22,577 nt of DNA, from the IMG/VR virus record IMGVR_UViG_3300043410_000045, positions 1 to 22,577 of that record. One strand, 5' to 3'. Shown here piece after piece: positions 13,806 through 21,600 of the stretch. The DNA is from a virus. Position numbers and translations under genes: made by a program. How positions within the stretch are numbered: position 1 is the stretch's first letter; every line of letters starts with the position of its first letter. The notes beneath the pieces are model-generated. The model saw nothing but the letters and a program-made list of their open reading frames with translations. It made no database searches and had not been told where the DNA came from.

Positions 13806-13933
13806 TGGTGGCGTTGCCAATCATGGGCATTATGTATATGGACATGAATAATGCTACTGCGAAGGCAATGGAAGAAATAAAGAAGATGCGTGAGTTACGC
13901 GCAAAGATAATATTGGAAATGCAGGGAGACTGA
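13640..13933 (+). CDS. Small membrane protein overlapping the previous gene out of frame
   Basis: A 97-residue protein with a polar N-terminus, one long hydrophobic span at residues 42-67 (WSLLVAVLVLCLVLVVALP, then IMGIMYM) and a charged helical tail (KAMEEIKKMRELRAKIILEM). It lies in the frame one base back from the 13095 gene and shares 166 bases with it. Neither ATG 13640 nor the in-frame ATG 13724 (residue 29, MGNDSDKDE) has a convincing ribosome binding site. The short version looks like the family start I recall. It may be read through coupling, or as a -1 frameshift extension of the 13095 product. It is directly followed by the holin-like gene, so it may act in lysis. The function is unknown. 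Confidence 0.65.
   Translation: MATGKDKKEVKRTTDFSFGSSVRPSVVPMGNDSDKDEPHVPWSLLVAVLVLCLVLVVALPIMGIMYMDMNNATAKAMEEIKKMRELRAKIILEMQGD
13658..13664 (+). promoter_or_regulatory. Candidate -1 ribosomal frameshift heptamer (A AAA AAG)
   Basis: The bases AAAAAAG are phased A-AAA-AAG relative to the 13095 gene (its codons ATA AAA AAG), the classic strong bacterial -1 slippery arrangement. A -1 shift lands exactly in the frame of the 13640 gene and gives a 279-residue fusion. A weak hairpin, AACTG...CAGTT (13678-13691), follows after 13 bases. No strong upstream Shine-Dalgarno is seen. Lysine-rich coding makes chance occurrence possible. Confidence 0.4.
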
Positions 13934-13934
13934 G

Positions 13935-14426
13935 ATGCTACCGATTGTTGCTGGCATTGTTGCAAACTTGATTAACAACGGTATGCACAAGGTTGCAGAC
14001 CAAGTTATTGAGAAAGGTGTGGATGCTGTGCAAGACAAACTTGGCATAGAACTCAAGCCTGAAGGTGAGGCTACACCTGAGTACAACGCAAAGCTGCAAG
14101 AGGAAGCTAACCGCCATTCAGAATTTATGGCAGAGCTGGACGAGAAGTCTACCCAGCGCGCAACGGACATGTATATGGCAGACCCAGAAACCCGCAGGTT
14201 CAGTAATAGGTACGCTTGGTTTATTACGATTGCGTCATTTGCCTATTTTGCGGCTGTGTCATTCCTGCCCATCGATAACCACAATCGGGACTTCATCAAC
14301 ATCATTCTCGGCTTTTTGATTGGTACAGCGGTCAATAGCTTAATTCGCTTCTACTACGGTTCTTCCAACAAAGCTCAGGAAGATACGGATAAGAAGATGA
14401 AGGAGATGAGCAATGGTTCCAAATAG
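13935..14426 (+). CDS. Holin-like two-span membrane protein
   Basis: A 163-residue protein. The N-terminal part (LPIVAGIVANLINNGMHKVA) may form an amphipathic or third hydrophobic helix. The middle, about 40-90, is charged and helical. Two membrane spans follow, about 93-111 (YAWFITIASFAYFAAVSFL) and 119-137 (FINIILGFLIGTAVNSL), with a charged tail ending KKMKEMSNGSK. The order, with the membrane hairpin followed directly by an endolysin gene, suits a holin that opens the inner membrane for the endolysin. It resembles the three-span gene-transfer-release holin type in outline, but I cannot confirm the family. AGGGAG (13923-13928) gives a good ribosome binding site for ATG 13935. The last 14 bases overlap the endolysin gene. 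Confidence 0.7.
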   Translation: MLPIVAGIVANLINNGMHKVADQVIEKGVDAVQDKLGIELKPEGEATPEYNAKLQEEANRHSEFMAELDEKSTQRATDMYMADPETRRFSNRYAWFITIASFAYFAAVSFLPIDNHNRDFINIILGFLIGTAVNSLIRFYYGSSNKAQEDTDKKMKEMSNGSK

Positions 14427-15072
14427 TCCACTGCTTGCGGCTGCGAATATCAAAAACCATGAGAAGTGGTTGCAGCCAATCATTGAGACTTGTGTGGAGT
14501 TTGAGATCAACACTCCGCAGAGGATAGCGGCTTTCCTAGCGCAGACATCCCATGAGTCTGGCGGCTACACCATGTTGTCTGAGAACCTTAACTATCGGGC
14601 GGCAACGCTAGCTGCCTGCTGGCCTAACAGGTTTGCTGAGATGGGGCCAAACAAAAAGCCCAAGCGCGATGCTAAGGGCGGCTTGATTCCTACCAAGGTA
14701 GCTCTGTCGATAGAGAAAAAGCCTGAGCTGATAGCTAATATGGTTTATGCGTCCCGTATGGGAAATGGCCCACCGCAGTCAGGCGAGGGATGGCTGTACC
14801 GTGGCAGGGGAGCGAAGCAGTTAACTGGCAAGGATAATTACAAACGGTGCGGGGAAGCACTGGGTGTGGATTTGTTGAGTAATCCTGACTTATTGTTAGA
14901 GCCGTTGTATGCGGCTAGATCTGCGGGCTGGTTCTGGAAGGTAAATAACCTTGCATCGTTCGCGGATGCTGCTGATATTAAGGGTATGACGAAAAAAATA
15001 AATGGGGGGTTTATAGGTCTGGAAGCCCGCCAATCTTTGTACAATAAGATTATGTCTGCTATCAATGGATAG
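14413..15072 (+). CDS. GH19 (chitinase-class) endolysin
   Basis: A 219-residue glycoside hydrolase of the GH19/lysozyme-like type. FLAQTSHESGGYTMLSENLN holds the catalytic acid Glu48 (HESGG) and the second Glu57 (SENLNY). The substrate-cleft segment YRGRGAKQLTGKDNYKRCG and AGWFWKVNNL follow, as in phage endolysins of this family. It would cleave peptidoglycan glycan strands after holin opening. There is no signal peptide or membrane anchor, so it depends on a holin, which fits the gene just upstream. AAGGAG (14400-14405) precedes ATG 14413 and is embedded in the holin gene, so translation is coupled. The length fits a single-domain enzyme without a wall-binding domain. Confidence 0.9.
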   Translation: MVPNSPLLAAANIKNHEKWLQPIIETCVEFEINTPQRIAAFLAQTSHESGGYTMLSENLNYRAATLAACWPNRFAEMGPNKKPKRDAKGGLIPTKVALSIEKKPELIANMVYASRMGNGPPQSGEGWLYRGRGAKQLTGKDNYKRCGEALGVDLLSNPDLLLEPLYAARSAGWFWKVNNLASFADAADIKGMTKKINGGFIGLEARQSLYNKIMSAING

Positions 15073-15096
15073 CAATCGTGCTTTGGGTGGATAAGA

Positions 15097-17232
15097 ATGC
15101 CATTACAGCTATTACAGTTCCGGCCTGGTATAAACCGAGAAGGTACTACGCTTGCTAACGAAGGCGGTTGGTTTGAGTGCGACAAGATCAGGTTTCGTTC
15201 AGGCTATCCACAAAAGCTAGGTGGGTGGAATCCGCTATCTTCTGCAACTTACCGAGGTGTAGCTCGTGCCCTTTTTAATTGGGTAACTTTACGGGGATAC
15301 AATCTTCTTGGTGTCGGCACCAATTTAAAGTATTACGTAGAGAGCGGTGGTATCTACAACGACATCACACCTGTACGCTCAACTGTTGTACTAACAAATC
15401 CTTTTACTACCACCAACGGAAGTGCGCAGGTTCTAGTTACTGATGCTGACCACGGTGCTATTACTAACGACTTTGTAACCTTCTCTGGAGCAAGCACAGT
15501 TGCAGGTTTGAATTTAAATGGTGAGTTTCAGATAACTTACTATGACAGTAACTCTTACTATATTACTGCGCCAGGCACAGCAAACGCTTCTACCACGGGC
15601 GGTGGCACAGTAACTGCTGCTTATCAAATCAATGTTGGCTTGGCTACTTACAGCTACGCAACAGGCTGGGGTACTGGTCTATGGGGTGGCTACATTACTG
15701 GTACGCAGCAAACAGCGCTAACAGCATCACTTAACTCCAGCAACACAAACATAGCCGTTATATCTACCACAGGATTTAATAGTGGCAACGGAACCATTCT
15801 TGTTGACCAAGAGTTAATTACATACACGAGCAATACGGCAACTATATTCTCTGGTGGTGTGCGTGGTGCTAACGGCACTATTGCCACTACTCACGGTAAT
15901 GCAACACCTGTTTTCAACGCTTCGTCATTTACAGGTTGGGGACAATCTTCTTCAGGAAGTATTGCTCAACAGTTGCGTCTCTGGTCGCAAGCAAACTTTG
16001 GTGAATACTTAATTATCAACCCGCGTAACGGCGCTCTGTATTTGTGGATTCCACAATATACTGGGGGTGGCGTATTAACGTTTGGTAATCCGGCGGAATT
16101 GCTTTCGCCAACCAGTGCATCTCCATACACAACAGACGCTGATTGTCCGTCTATTGCCACTCAGGTATTGGTATCAGATGCATCACGTTTTGTTATTGCT
16201 ATGGGGGCAAATGATTACGGCAGTCCAATTCAGGATCCAATGTTGATTCGTTGGTCTGACCAAGAAAGTTATTCTACTTGGTCGCCAGCCGCCACAAACC
16301 AAGCAGGTAGTTATCGTTTGTCTTCTGGATCCAGTATTGTTACTGCCATCCAAACACGACAGGAAATTGTTGTTTTAACGGACGCTGCTGCTTATTCCAT
16401 GCAGTATCTTGGGCCGCCGTATGTTTGGGGCTTTAACATCCTGTCCAACAACATATCCATCATTGGCCCGAATGCTATCGGCGCGGCTAACAATATTGTG
16501 TATTGGATGGGTCTGGATAAGTTCTACGTTTACACTGGTCGCGTGGAAACGCTGCCATGCGCGCTGCGTCAGTATGTGTATGGCGACATTAATCTAGAGC
16601 AAAATTACCAAGTATTCTGCGGAACTAATGAAGGTTACAGCGAGATATGGTGGTACTACTGCTCTGCTGGCAGCACGACTGTAGACCGCTACGTTATCTA
16701 CAATTACTTGGATAAAGTTTGGTACTACGGTACGTTAAACCGCAGCGCTTGGCTAGACAGCCCGCTACGTAACAATCCTATGGGCGCTACTTATCAACAT
16801 ACGATTGTTTATCATGAAGATGGTAATGATGACGTAGAGGTAAATGGCACTACGCTGCCAATCAACTCATACATTCAATCTTCTGACTTTGATATTGGTG
16901 ACGGTCACAATTTTGGGTTTGTTTGGAGGATTATTCCTGACCTGACGTTTGACGGATCTAGTAACCCTGCGCCAGAAAAACCATCTGCTGTATTTACTGT
17001 AAGACCACGCCAGAATCCTGGTGCTCCTTACGGTATAGCGGATACGCCTACAGTTACTTCTACGCAGTCATATGCTAATCAGAGGAACTATACGGTTCAG
17101 GAGTTTACGCAAATTGTGTATACAAGGCTGCGCGGTCGCCAGATGGCATTCAAGATCAGCTCAGATACTTTGGGAACACAGTGGCAGTTGGGTGTTCCTA
17201 GGATAGATATTAGATCGGACGGAAGAAGATGA
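15097..17232 (+). CDS. Tail-tube / DNA-stabilisation protein (P22 gp10 / T7 tail-tube-B-like)
   Basis: A 711-residue protein. The N-terminus (QLLQFRPGINREGTTLANEG, then GWFECDKIRFRSGYPQKLGG) is the usual opening of the podovirus tail-hub or DNA-stabilisation family. The centre has propeller-like strands (LRLWSQANFGEYLIINPRNG, then ALYLWIPQY) and DPMLIRWSDQESYSTW. The end (RLRGRQMAFKISSDTLGTQW, then QLGVPRIDIRSDGRR) closes in the family's usual way. It would form the tail nozzle below the adaptors and keep DNA in the head. Residues 206-274 are a module also found in the 17808 gene and look inserted between two conserved parts (GTGLWGG and GWGQSSSGS). The gap before ATG 15097 is 24 bases. Confidence 0.8.
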   Translation: MPLQLLQFRPGINREGTTLANEGGWFECDKIRFRSGYPQKLGGWNPLSSATYRGVARALFNWVTLRGYNLLGVGTNLKYYVESGGIYNDITPVRSTVVLTNPFTTTNGSAQVLVTDADHGAITNDFVTFSGASTVAGLNLNGEFQITYYDSNSYYITAPGTANASTTGGGTVTAAYQINVGLATYSYATGWGTGLWGGYITGTQQTALTASLNSSNTNIAVISTTGFNSGNGTILVDQELITYTSNTATIFSGGVRGANGTIATTHGNATPVFNASSFTGWGQSSSGSIAQQLRLWSQANFGEYLIINPRNGALYLWIPQYTGGGVLTFGNPAELLSPTSASPYTTDADCPSIATQVLVSDASRFVIAMGANDYGSPIQDPMLIRWSDQESYSTWSPAATNQAGSYRLSSGSSIVTAIQTRQEIVVLTDAAAYSMQYLGPPYVWGFNILSNNISIIGPNAIGAANNIVYWMGLDKFYVYTGRVETLPCALRQYVYGDINLEQNYQVFCGTNEGYSEIWWYYCSAGSTTVDRYVIYNYLDKVWYYGTLNRSAWLDSPLRNNPMGATYQHTIVYHEDGNDDVEVNGTTLPINSYIQSSDFDIGDGHNFGFVWRIIPDLTFDGSSNPAPEKPSAVFTVRPRQNPGAPYGIADTPTVTSTQSYANQRNYTVQEFTQIVYTRLRGRQMAFKISSDTLGTQWQLGVPRIDIRSDGRR
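15712..15918 (+). repeat. Shared ~70-residue module, copy 1
   Basis: It encodes residues 206-274 of the tail-tube protein. Key positions are TALTASLNSSNTNIAVISTT, then GTILVDQELITYT and GGVRGANGT, ending near TTHGNA. It aligns along its length with copy 2 at 17889-18098: TLTA, STT.F, (I)L(I/V)..ELI.YT, TAT.F(S/T)G, RG..G(T/S), H. The DNA is not closely matched, so the copying is old or both were gained separately. Confidence 0.75.
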
Positions 17233-17477
17233 GCGATCAGCTTGTTACCACTACATCTCTTGTACTTACAAGAACAAGATCTCCTGCGCTTCCGGTTGCT
17301 CCTACCGAATACAGCCGCCAATATCATGATCAATTAAACAACATTCTACGTTTGTATTTCAACACGTTAGATAACTTTGTTGGTCAGCTAGAAGCAAATA
17401 CGCTTACTGCCGATGAGCTTAGAAGTTTGCAGACTATGATTTGGATGTCCAACAGTGGAGGTTTTTTCAGTGGCTAA
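17229..17477 (+). CDS. Small helical tail-associated protein
   Basis: An 82-residue protein, mostly helical, with VLTRTRSPALPVAPTEYSRQ, then YHDQLNNILRLYFNTLDNF as its core. I recall the P.AP.EY...Y.DQ..NILRLYFN.LDN pattern as a small gene beside the podovirus tail-tube gene in many genomes, without a known function. It starts inside the preceding stop (ATGA, 17229-17232), so it is translationally coupled. A small tail accessory role is inferred from the neighbourhood. Confidence 0.72.
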   Translation: MSDQLVTTTSLVLTRTRSPALPVAPTEYSRQYHDQLNNILRLYFNTLDNFVGQLEANTLTADELRSLQTMIWMSNSGGFFSG

Positions 17478-17811
17478 CTACCAACTTGTAACACCTACGC
17501 TATTAGGACAAGCTGCTCTAAGCAATACTTTCGTCACCATATATACGACGCCTGCCAATACTCGCACGTATGTTAAAGACTTGGACATCATCAACCATTC
17601 AGCAAACATTGTGCGCATATTTGTCAATCTTGTTCCGTCTGGAGCAAATGCCAACACTAGCAATGCGTTGCTAAGTAATAATGCGCTGCCCGCTTGGACA
17701 ACTGTGCAGTGGACTGGATCTCAGATATTGAATGCTGGCGCGTCTATACAGGCAAAGGTAAGTGACAACAATACTTGCACAATCACTGTGAGTGGTGGCG
17801 AGGCAGTATGA
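17470..17811 (+). CDS. Small beta-rich virion protein
   Basis: A 113-residue beta-rich protein starting (GTG) ANYQLVTPTLLGQAALSNTF, then VTIYTTPANTRTYVKDLDII and a TCTITVSGGEAV end. The pattern (P.LLG.A.L...t.iYT.PAnt...vkd) is common in small phage virion proteins. GTG 17470 is preferred to GTG 17455 because GGAGG (17457-17461) is eight bases upstream and the product then starts at the conserved M-A. It overlaps the end of the preceding gene by 8 bases and the next start (ATGA, 17808-17811). The role is unknown; probably tail or fibre accessory. Confidence 0.7.
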   Translation: MANYQLVTPTLLGQAALSNTFVTIYTTPANTRTYVKDLDIINHSANIVRIFVNLVPSGANANTSNALLSNNALPAWTTVQWTGSQILNAGASIQAKVSDNNTCTITVSGGEAV

Positions 17812-18548
17812 CAATTACGTACTTCCCGCCATCGCCGCAGGCTAACGCGCTATTTCAATTTCCAAACGGTGCGTTTCACCAAGATGGCGTTACTACGTTA
17901 ACGGCTGATATATCTAACTCAGCCAATACCATTCCTGTTGCAAGCACTACCCAATTCCAAAATACTGGCGTAATACTTATTGAAGCAGAGTTAATAAAAT
18001 ATACAGGATTAACTGCTACTTCTTTTACTGGTTGCACTCGCGGGCAATATGGGTCATCAGCATCTTCACACTTAACAGGTACGTATGTAAGTGAGGGGCA
18101 GGCTGCTACCTCATCAGTGACGCCAGTAGCTATTGTTATGTCACAGATTGATACCAGCAATGGTGTTTCTTTGGACGCAACAGATAAATCTAAAGTTGTA
18201 TTTTCTATAGCTGGGTATTACAACATTCAGTTTAGTGCGCAGCTATTATCGTTTGATAATGCTGTAGACAATATAACCATGTGGTTTCGGCAAAACGGTG
18301 TAGACATACCTTATAGCGCCGGTCTTGGAACTATTCCTGCAAGGATTAGTGCTAGCAAACCTGCCACCGCAATCATTTCTTGGAATCTTATTGTTGCCGT
18401 AAATGCTGGGGATAATATCCAGCTTTACTTTGCTTCTGATAGCGGAAACACTTTGGCTGCTACATATCCGCCAGGTACTTCCCCAACACATCCAATATCA
18501 CCATCTATTATTTTAACGGCAACATTTGTTTCTGGGTTATACGTATAA
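17808..18548 (+). CDS. Fibre-like protein with shared module and C1q/TNF-like domain
   Basis: A 246-residue protein in three parts. Residues 1-27 (TITYFPPSPQANALFQFPNG) are an N-terminal anchor candidate. Residues 28-97 are the module also present in the tail-tube protein (TTLTADISNSANTIPVASTT, then ILIEAELIKYTG, FTGCTRG). Residues about 104-246 look like a C1q/TNF-type jelly roll: FSIAGYYNIQFSAQL, ITMWFRQNGVDI, IISWNLIVAVNAGDNIQLYF, and PSIILTATFV at the end. C1q-like domains form trimers and occur at the tips of phage fibres, so receptor binding or fibre-tip function is a fair inference. The start is ATG 17808, coupled to the previous stop. Confidence 0.75.
   Translation: MTITYFPPSPQANALFQFPNGAFHQDGVTTLTADISNSANTIPVASTTQFQNTGVILIEAELIKYTGLTATSFTGCTRGQYGSSASSHLTGTYVSEGQAATSSVTPVAIVMSQIDTSNGVSLDATDKSKVVFSIAGYYNIQFSAQLLSFDNAVDNITMWFRQNGVDIPYSAGLGTIPARISASKPATAIISWNLIVAVNAGDNIQLYFASDSGNTLAATYPPGTSPTHPISPSIILTATFVSGLYV
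17889..18098 (+). repeat. Shared ~70-residue module, copy 2
   Basis: It encodes residues 28-97 of the C1q-like protein: TTLTADISNSANTIPVASTT, then VILIEAELIKYTG, TGCTRGQYGSSASSH. It is the counterpart of 15712-15918 in the tail-tube gene. Here it sits between a short N-terminal part and the jelly-roll domain. Confidence 0.75.
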
Positions 18549-18605
18549 GTGTATGTTTATAGCCAACAAAATGTTACGATTGACAAAATTTTCTAAAGGT
18601 GCGTT

Positions 18606-21600
18606 ATGAGCCTGCATACCCTAGCTAACCATCTTCAATCCGCCGGTCGCGGGGATGACAAGGTGCTCGTCCACATGACCCCGAATGAAGTCAGCGGCTT
18701 GCAATCTTTAGCCATGGCGCACGGTGGATCACTGACTATCAACCCTGAGACTGGTTTGCCAGAAGCAGGCTTCCTGTCCGGCATCCTTCCTATGATTGCT
18801 GGTGCAGCTATGACTGCGTTTTCTGGCGGAACTATTAACCCGTTGACGGCAGGATTGATTACTGGAGCTGCTGGCACTGCAATGACGGGTAGCCTAGGAA
18901 AAGGCTTGATGATGGGCTTGGGCGCTTATGGTGGCGCTGGTTTAGGTGCTGGTCTATTAGGTGGCGAAGCTGCTGCTACTGGTGTTGCCAATGTAACGCC
19001 TGCAATTAGTTCGGCTGACGCTGCATTAAGAGCAGGTCAAACAATAGGCGGTGGTATGGCTCCTGCTGTTGGCGGTGTCGCAGGTACTGTTGCTAATGCT
19101 ACACCTGGATTAACCGCAGCTACAACTGGCGGTGGTTATGGATTGCCGCAAGCAGCAACACCTACGATTGCTACTCCAGCTAATACTTTGAACGCACAGC
19201 AAGCTGCTTATGCTGATTACATGAGAAATAATCCAGTAGTTGCTTCTGGTGGAACTCAAACCGTTAATGCTCCAGCTTCATCTGTTGAATCGGCAACTTC
19301 AGGTTGGGATAAATTTAAGAGTATGCCTAGCAAAGCTTTTGATCTTATTTCAGGATCAGGCCCAGAGGCAGACAAACAGCGCGAAGAATTCTTAAAGCAA
19401 AACAAAAACTATTTGATAGCTGGCGGTCTTGGTGTGCTTGGCGCATCTAGAGAAGATCCTAGAATGGCTAAAGAACCTAGTTATGCTGTACATCAATATG
19501 ATTGGAATAGAAAATACAACCCATCATCTATTGCTCCAGGTAGCACTAGCGAGCGCATGTATTTTGCGGATGGCGGATTGGCTGGTTTGCCAGTAGAACA
19601 AATGTCAAAACAGAATGCCATGTTGGATAACACAAGGTATCCAATGGCTATGCAAAATACGCCCAGTTATGCAATGCCATCCCAGCGACCTATATCGCAG
19701 AATGTAATCTATCCATCGACAGATACTGATACAACACCCTATAGCGGAGAAGAAACAGAACACTCTATGGCTAGTGGAGGTATCGTTGCTTTGGCTGCTG
19801 GCGGTCAAACAGAATCTCAAAAAGAATTAGCAAAATTAACTGCTAATTTTAATACTTTTAAAACAAGTCAAAACAAAGCAATTGCGGATGCCAAAGCTGC
19901 GCTTACAAAAAGAACAGCAGAATTAACGAATGAATATAACGCAAACAAAAAAGCTTACGATGCAGATACAGCAGCGCAAACAAAGGAATGGACTGCACGA
20001 ATTAATGCAGAAAAAAATGCAACGGCTAAAGCTGCTTTAACAAAAGAGTTTAATACTTGGAAAACTGGAAGAACAACTGGAGCAAGTCAACTTCTTAAAG
20101 ATTTTAATGCGGCAAAAACAACTGCAACAAATGAAACAAATGCAAATGTTACGAAGTTAAATAATGATATTACTGCGCAACAAAAAGAACTTGGTGCTTA
20201 CAACACTTACTTAACCAATTTGGATAAGTACAAGTACACCGATGTAGGCGATGTTGCTCAAGGTTCAAACCTTACAAGCATCAGTAAAAACTACGACACA
20301 GAGATTGGAAAACAAAAACAAGAAATGACCAATGCTGGTCTTGCTCTTGAGGCAGCTAAGAAAACTGGTATTCAATCTTTGATAAATCGTGCGCAGCAAG
20401 ATTACGATACGCAAAAATCACAGTACGAATCTGCAACTACCCAAAAAGCAGACGCGTTGAAGAGTTTTGGTGAAGCTACAGCCCGTGGTGAATCTATAGG
20501 TACGCATGGAATTGCGGCTATTCCAATTACTCCAGCAAAACCAAGTGAAGAAAAAATGGTTCTACAACCTGATGGAAGTTGGGGGCCAGAAAAACCAACT
20601 CCACAATATCAAAAACTTGGATATGGAAAAGTTACTGCTATCAGTGGATGGGATAACAAAACTGTTAAACCTTGGGAACCAGAAGACGTTCAACAAGTTT
20701 ATCAAGAAGTTGTTGGGCGGAAAGCTACTGACGCTGAACTTGCCAAATTTGTTGGCGGCAAAGGAACAATGCAACAATTGGTAAACAATATTAATAATGG
20801 CAATGTTAATCCTGATCTTGTTATAACAAGAGGAGCGGCAAATCCATTTACAGATGCAGAATTGCAAGCTAACGCAAAATATTACTGGGGTCGAGAAATG
20901 ACTGCTGGTGAATTGGCTAATTACAAAAAAGCCAATTACGCTAACTTCGCAACATTACGTAATGCACTTACATCATCGAATGCTTATGTTGATAATTTGA
21001 ACAAGTTGAACGAAGCACAGTTTGCTAAAGAAAATGCTCCTGTGGCTGTTCCTGTTACTAAAGATGATATTTCATCCGTGTTTGTAGACACGTTACAACG
21101 TAAACCTACAGCGGCTGAGATGAAAACATATTTGGATCAGAAGATCACTAAAGCAGATCTTGCTAATCAACTCAAAGCATCTGATGAATATAGTTCTCGT
21201 TTGGTGCAGCCAGATTATTCTGGTAATGCTACGACAGATGGCGGTACTACTGTGTTACCTAAAGGCGGTGGCACTGGATTAGTTCCTGCTGTAACTTATA
21301 CTCCTGGCACAATGACTCGTGCAGAGATGGACGCATATACTCAACAGTATGCAGCCCAGCCTGCTGTTTCTAAAGGTTCGCCTTATGCTCCACAGGCAGC
21401 ACCACAATATCAAATTGCTGGTGCTATGCCTAATCGTGATGTAAATAAAGAGCTTGGCCTGACAGGTCTGTACCAACAGATAGCGCAGAAATCTCCAGAG
21501 ATACAGCAAGGTTTGAAGTTTACTCCTGAGCAAGCGCAAGCCATGGCATCTCCATTTGCTAACGTCACTCCTGGTTTGGTAACTCTGCAATCTGCTGCTA

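Noticed and set aside
13520-13965. Minus-strand open frames over the lysis block
   Set aside because: They oppose plus-strand genes that have membrane spans and a clear order. No ribosome binding site or recognisable protein family was seen.
18569-18593. AAAATTTT-type symmetry before the large gene as a terminator
   Set aside because: It has no G+C stem and no U-tract after a hairpin, and it lies in a short A+T-rich gap directly before a start codon.
18549-18605. Possible promoter with TTGACA at 18580-18585
   Set aside because: At 17-bp spacing the -10 position falls on GTTATG over the start codon, a poor match. The gap is A+T-rich and one hexamer match is expected by chance.
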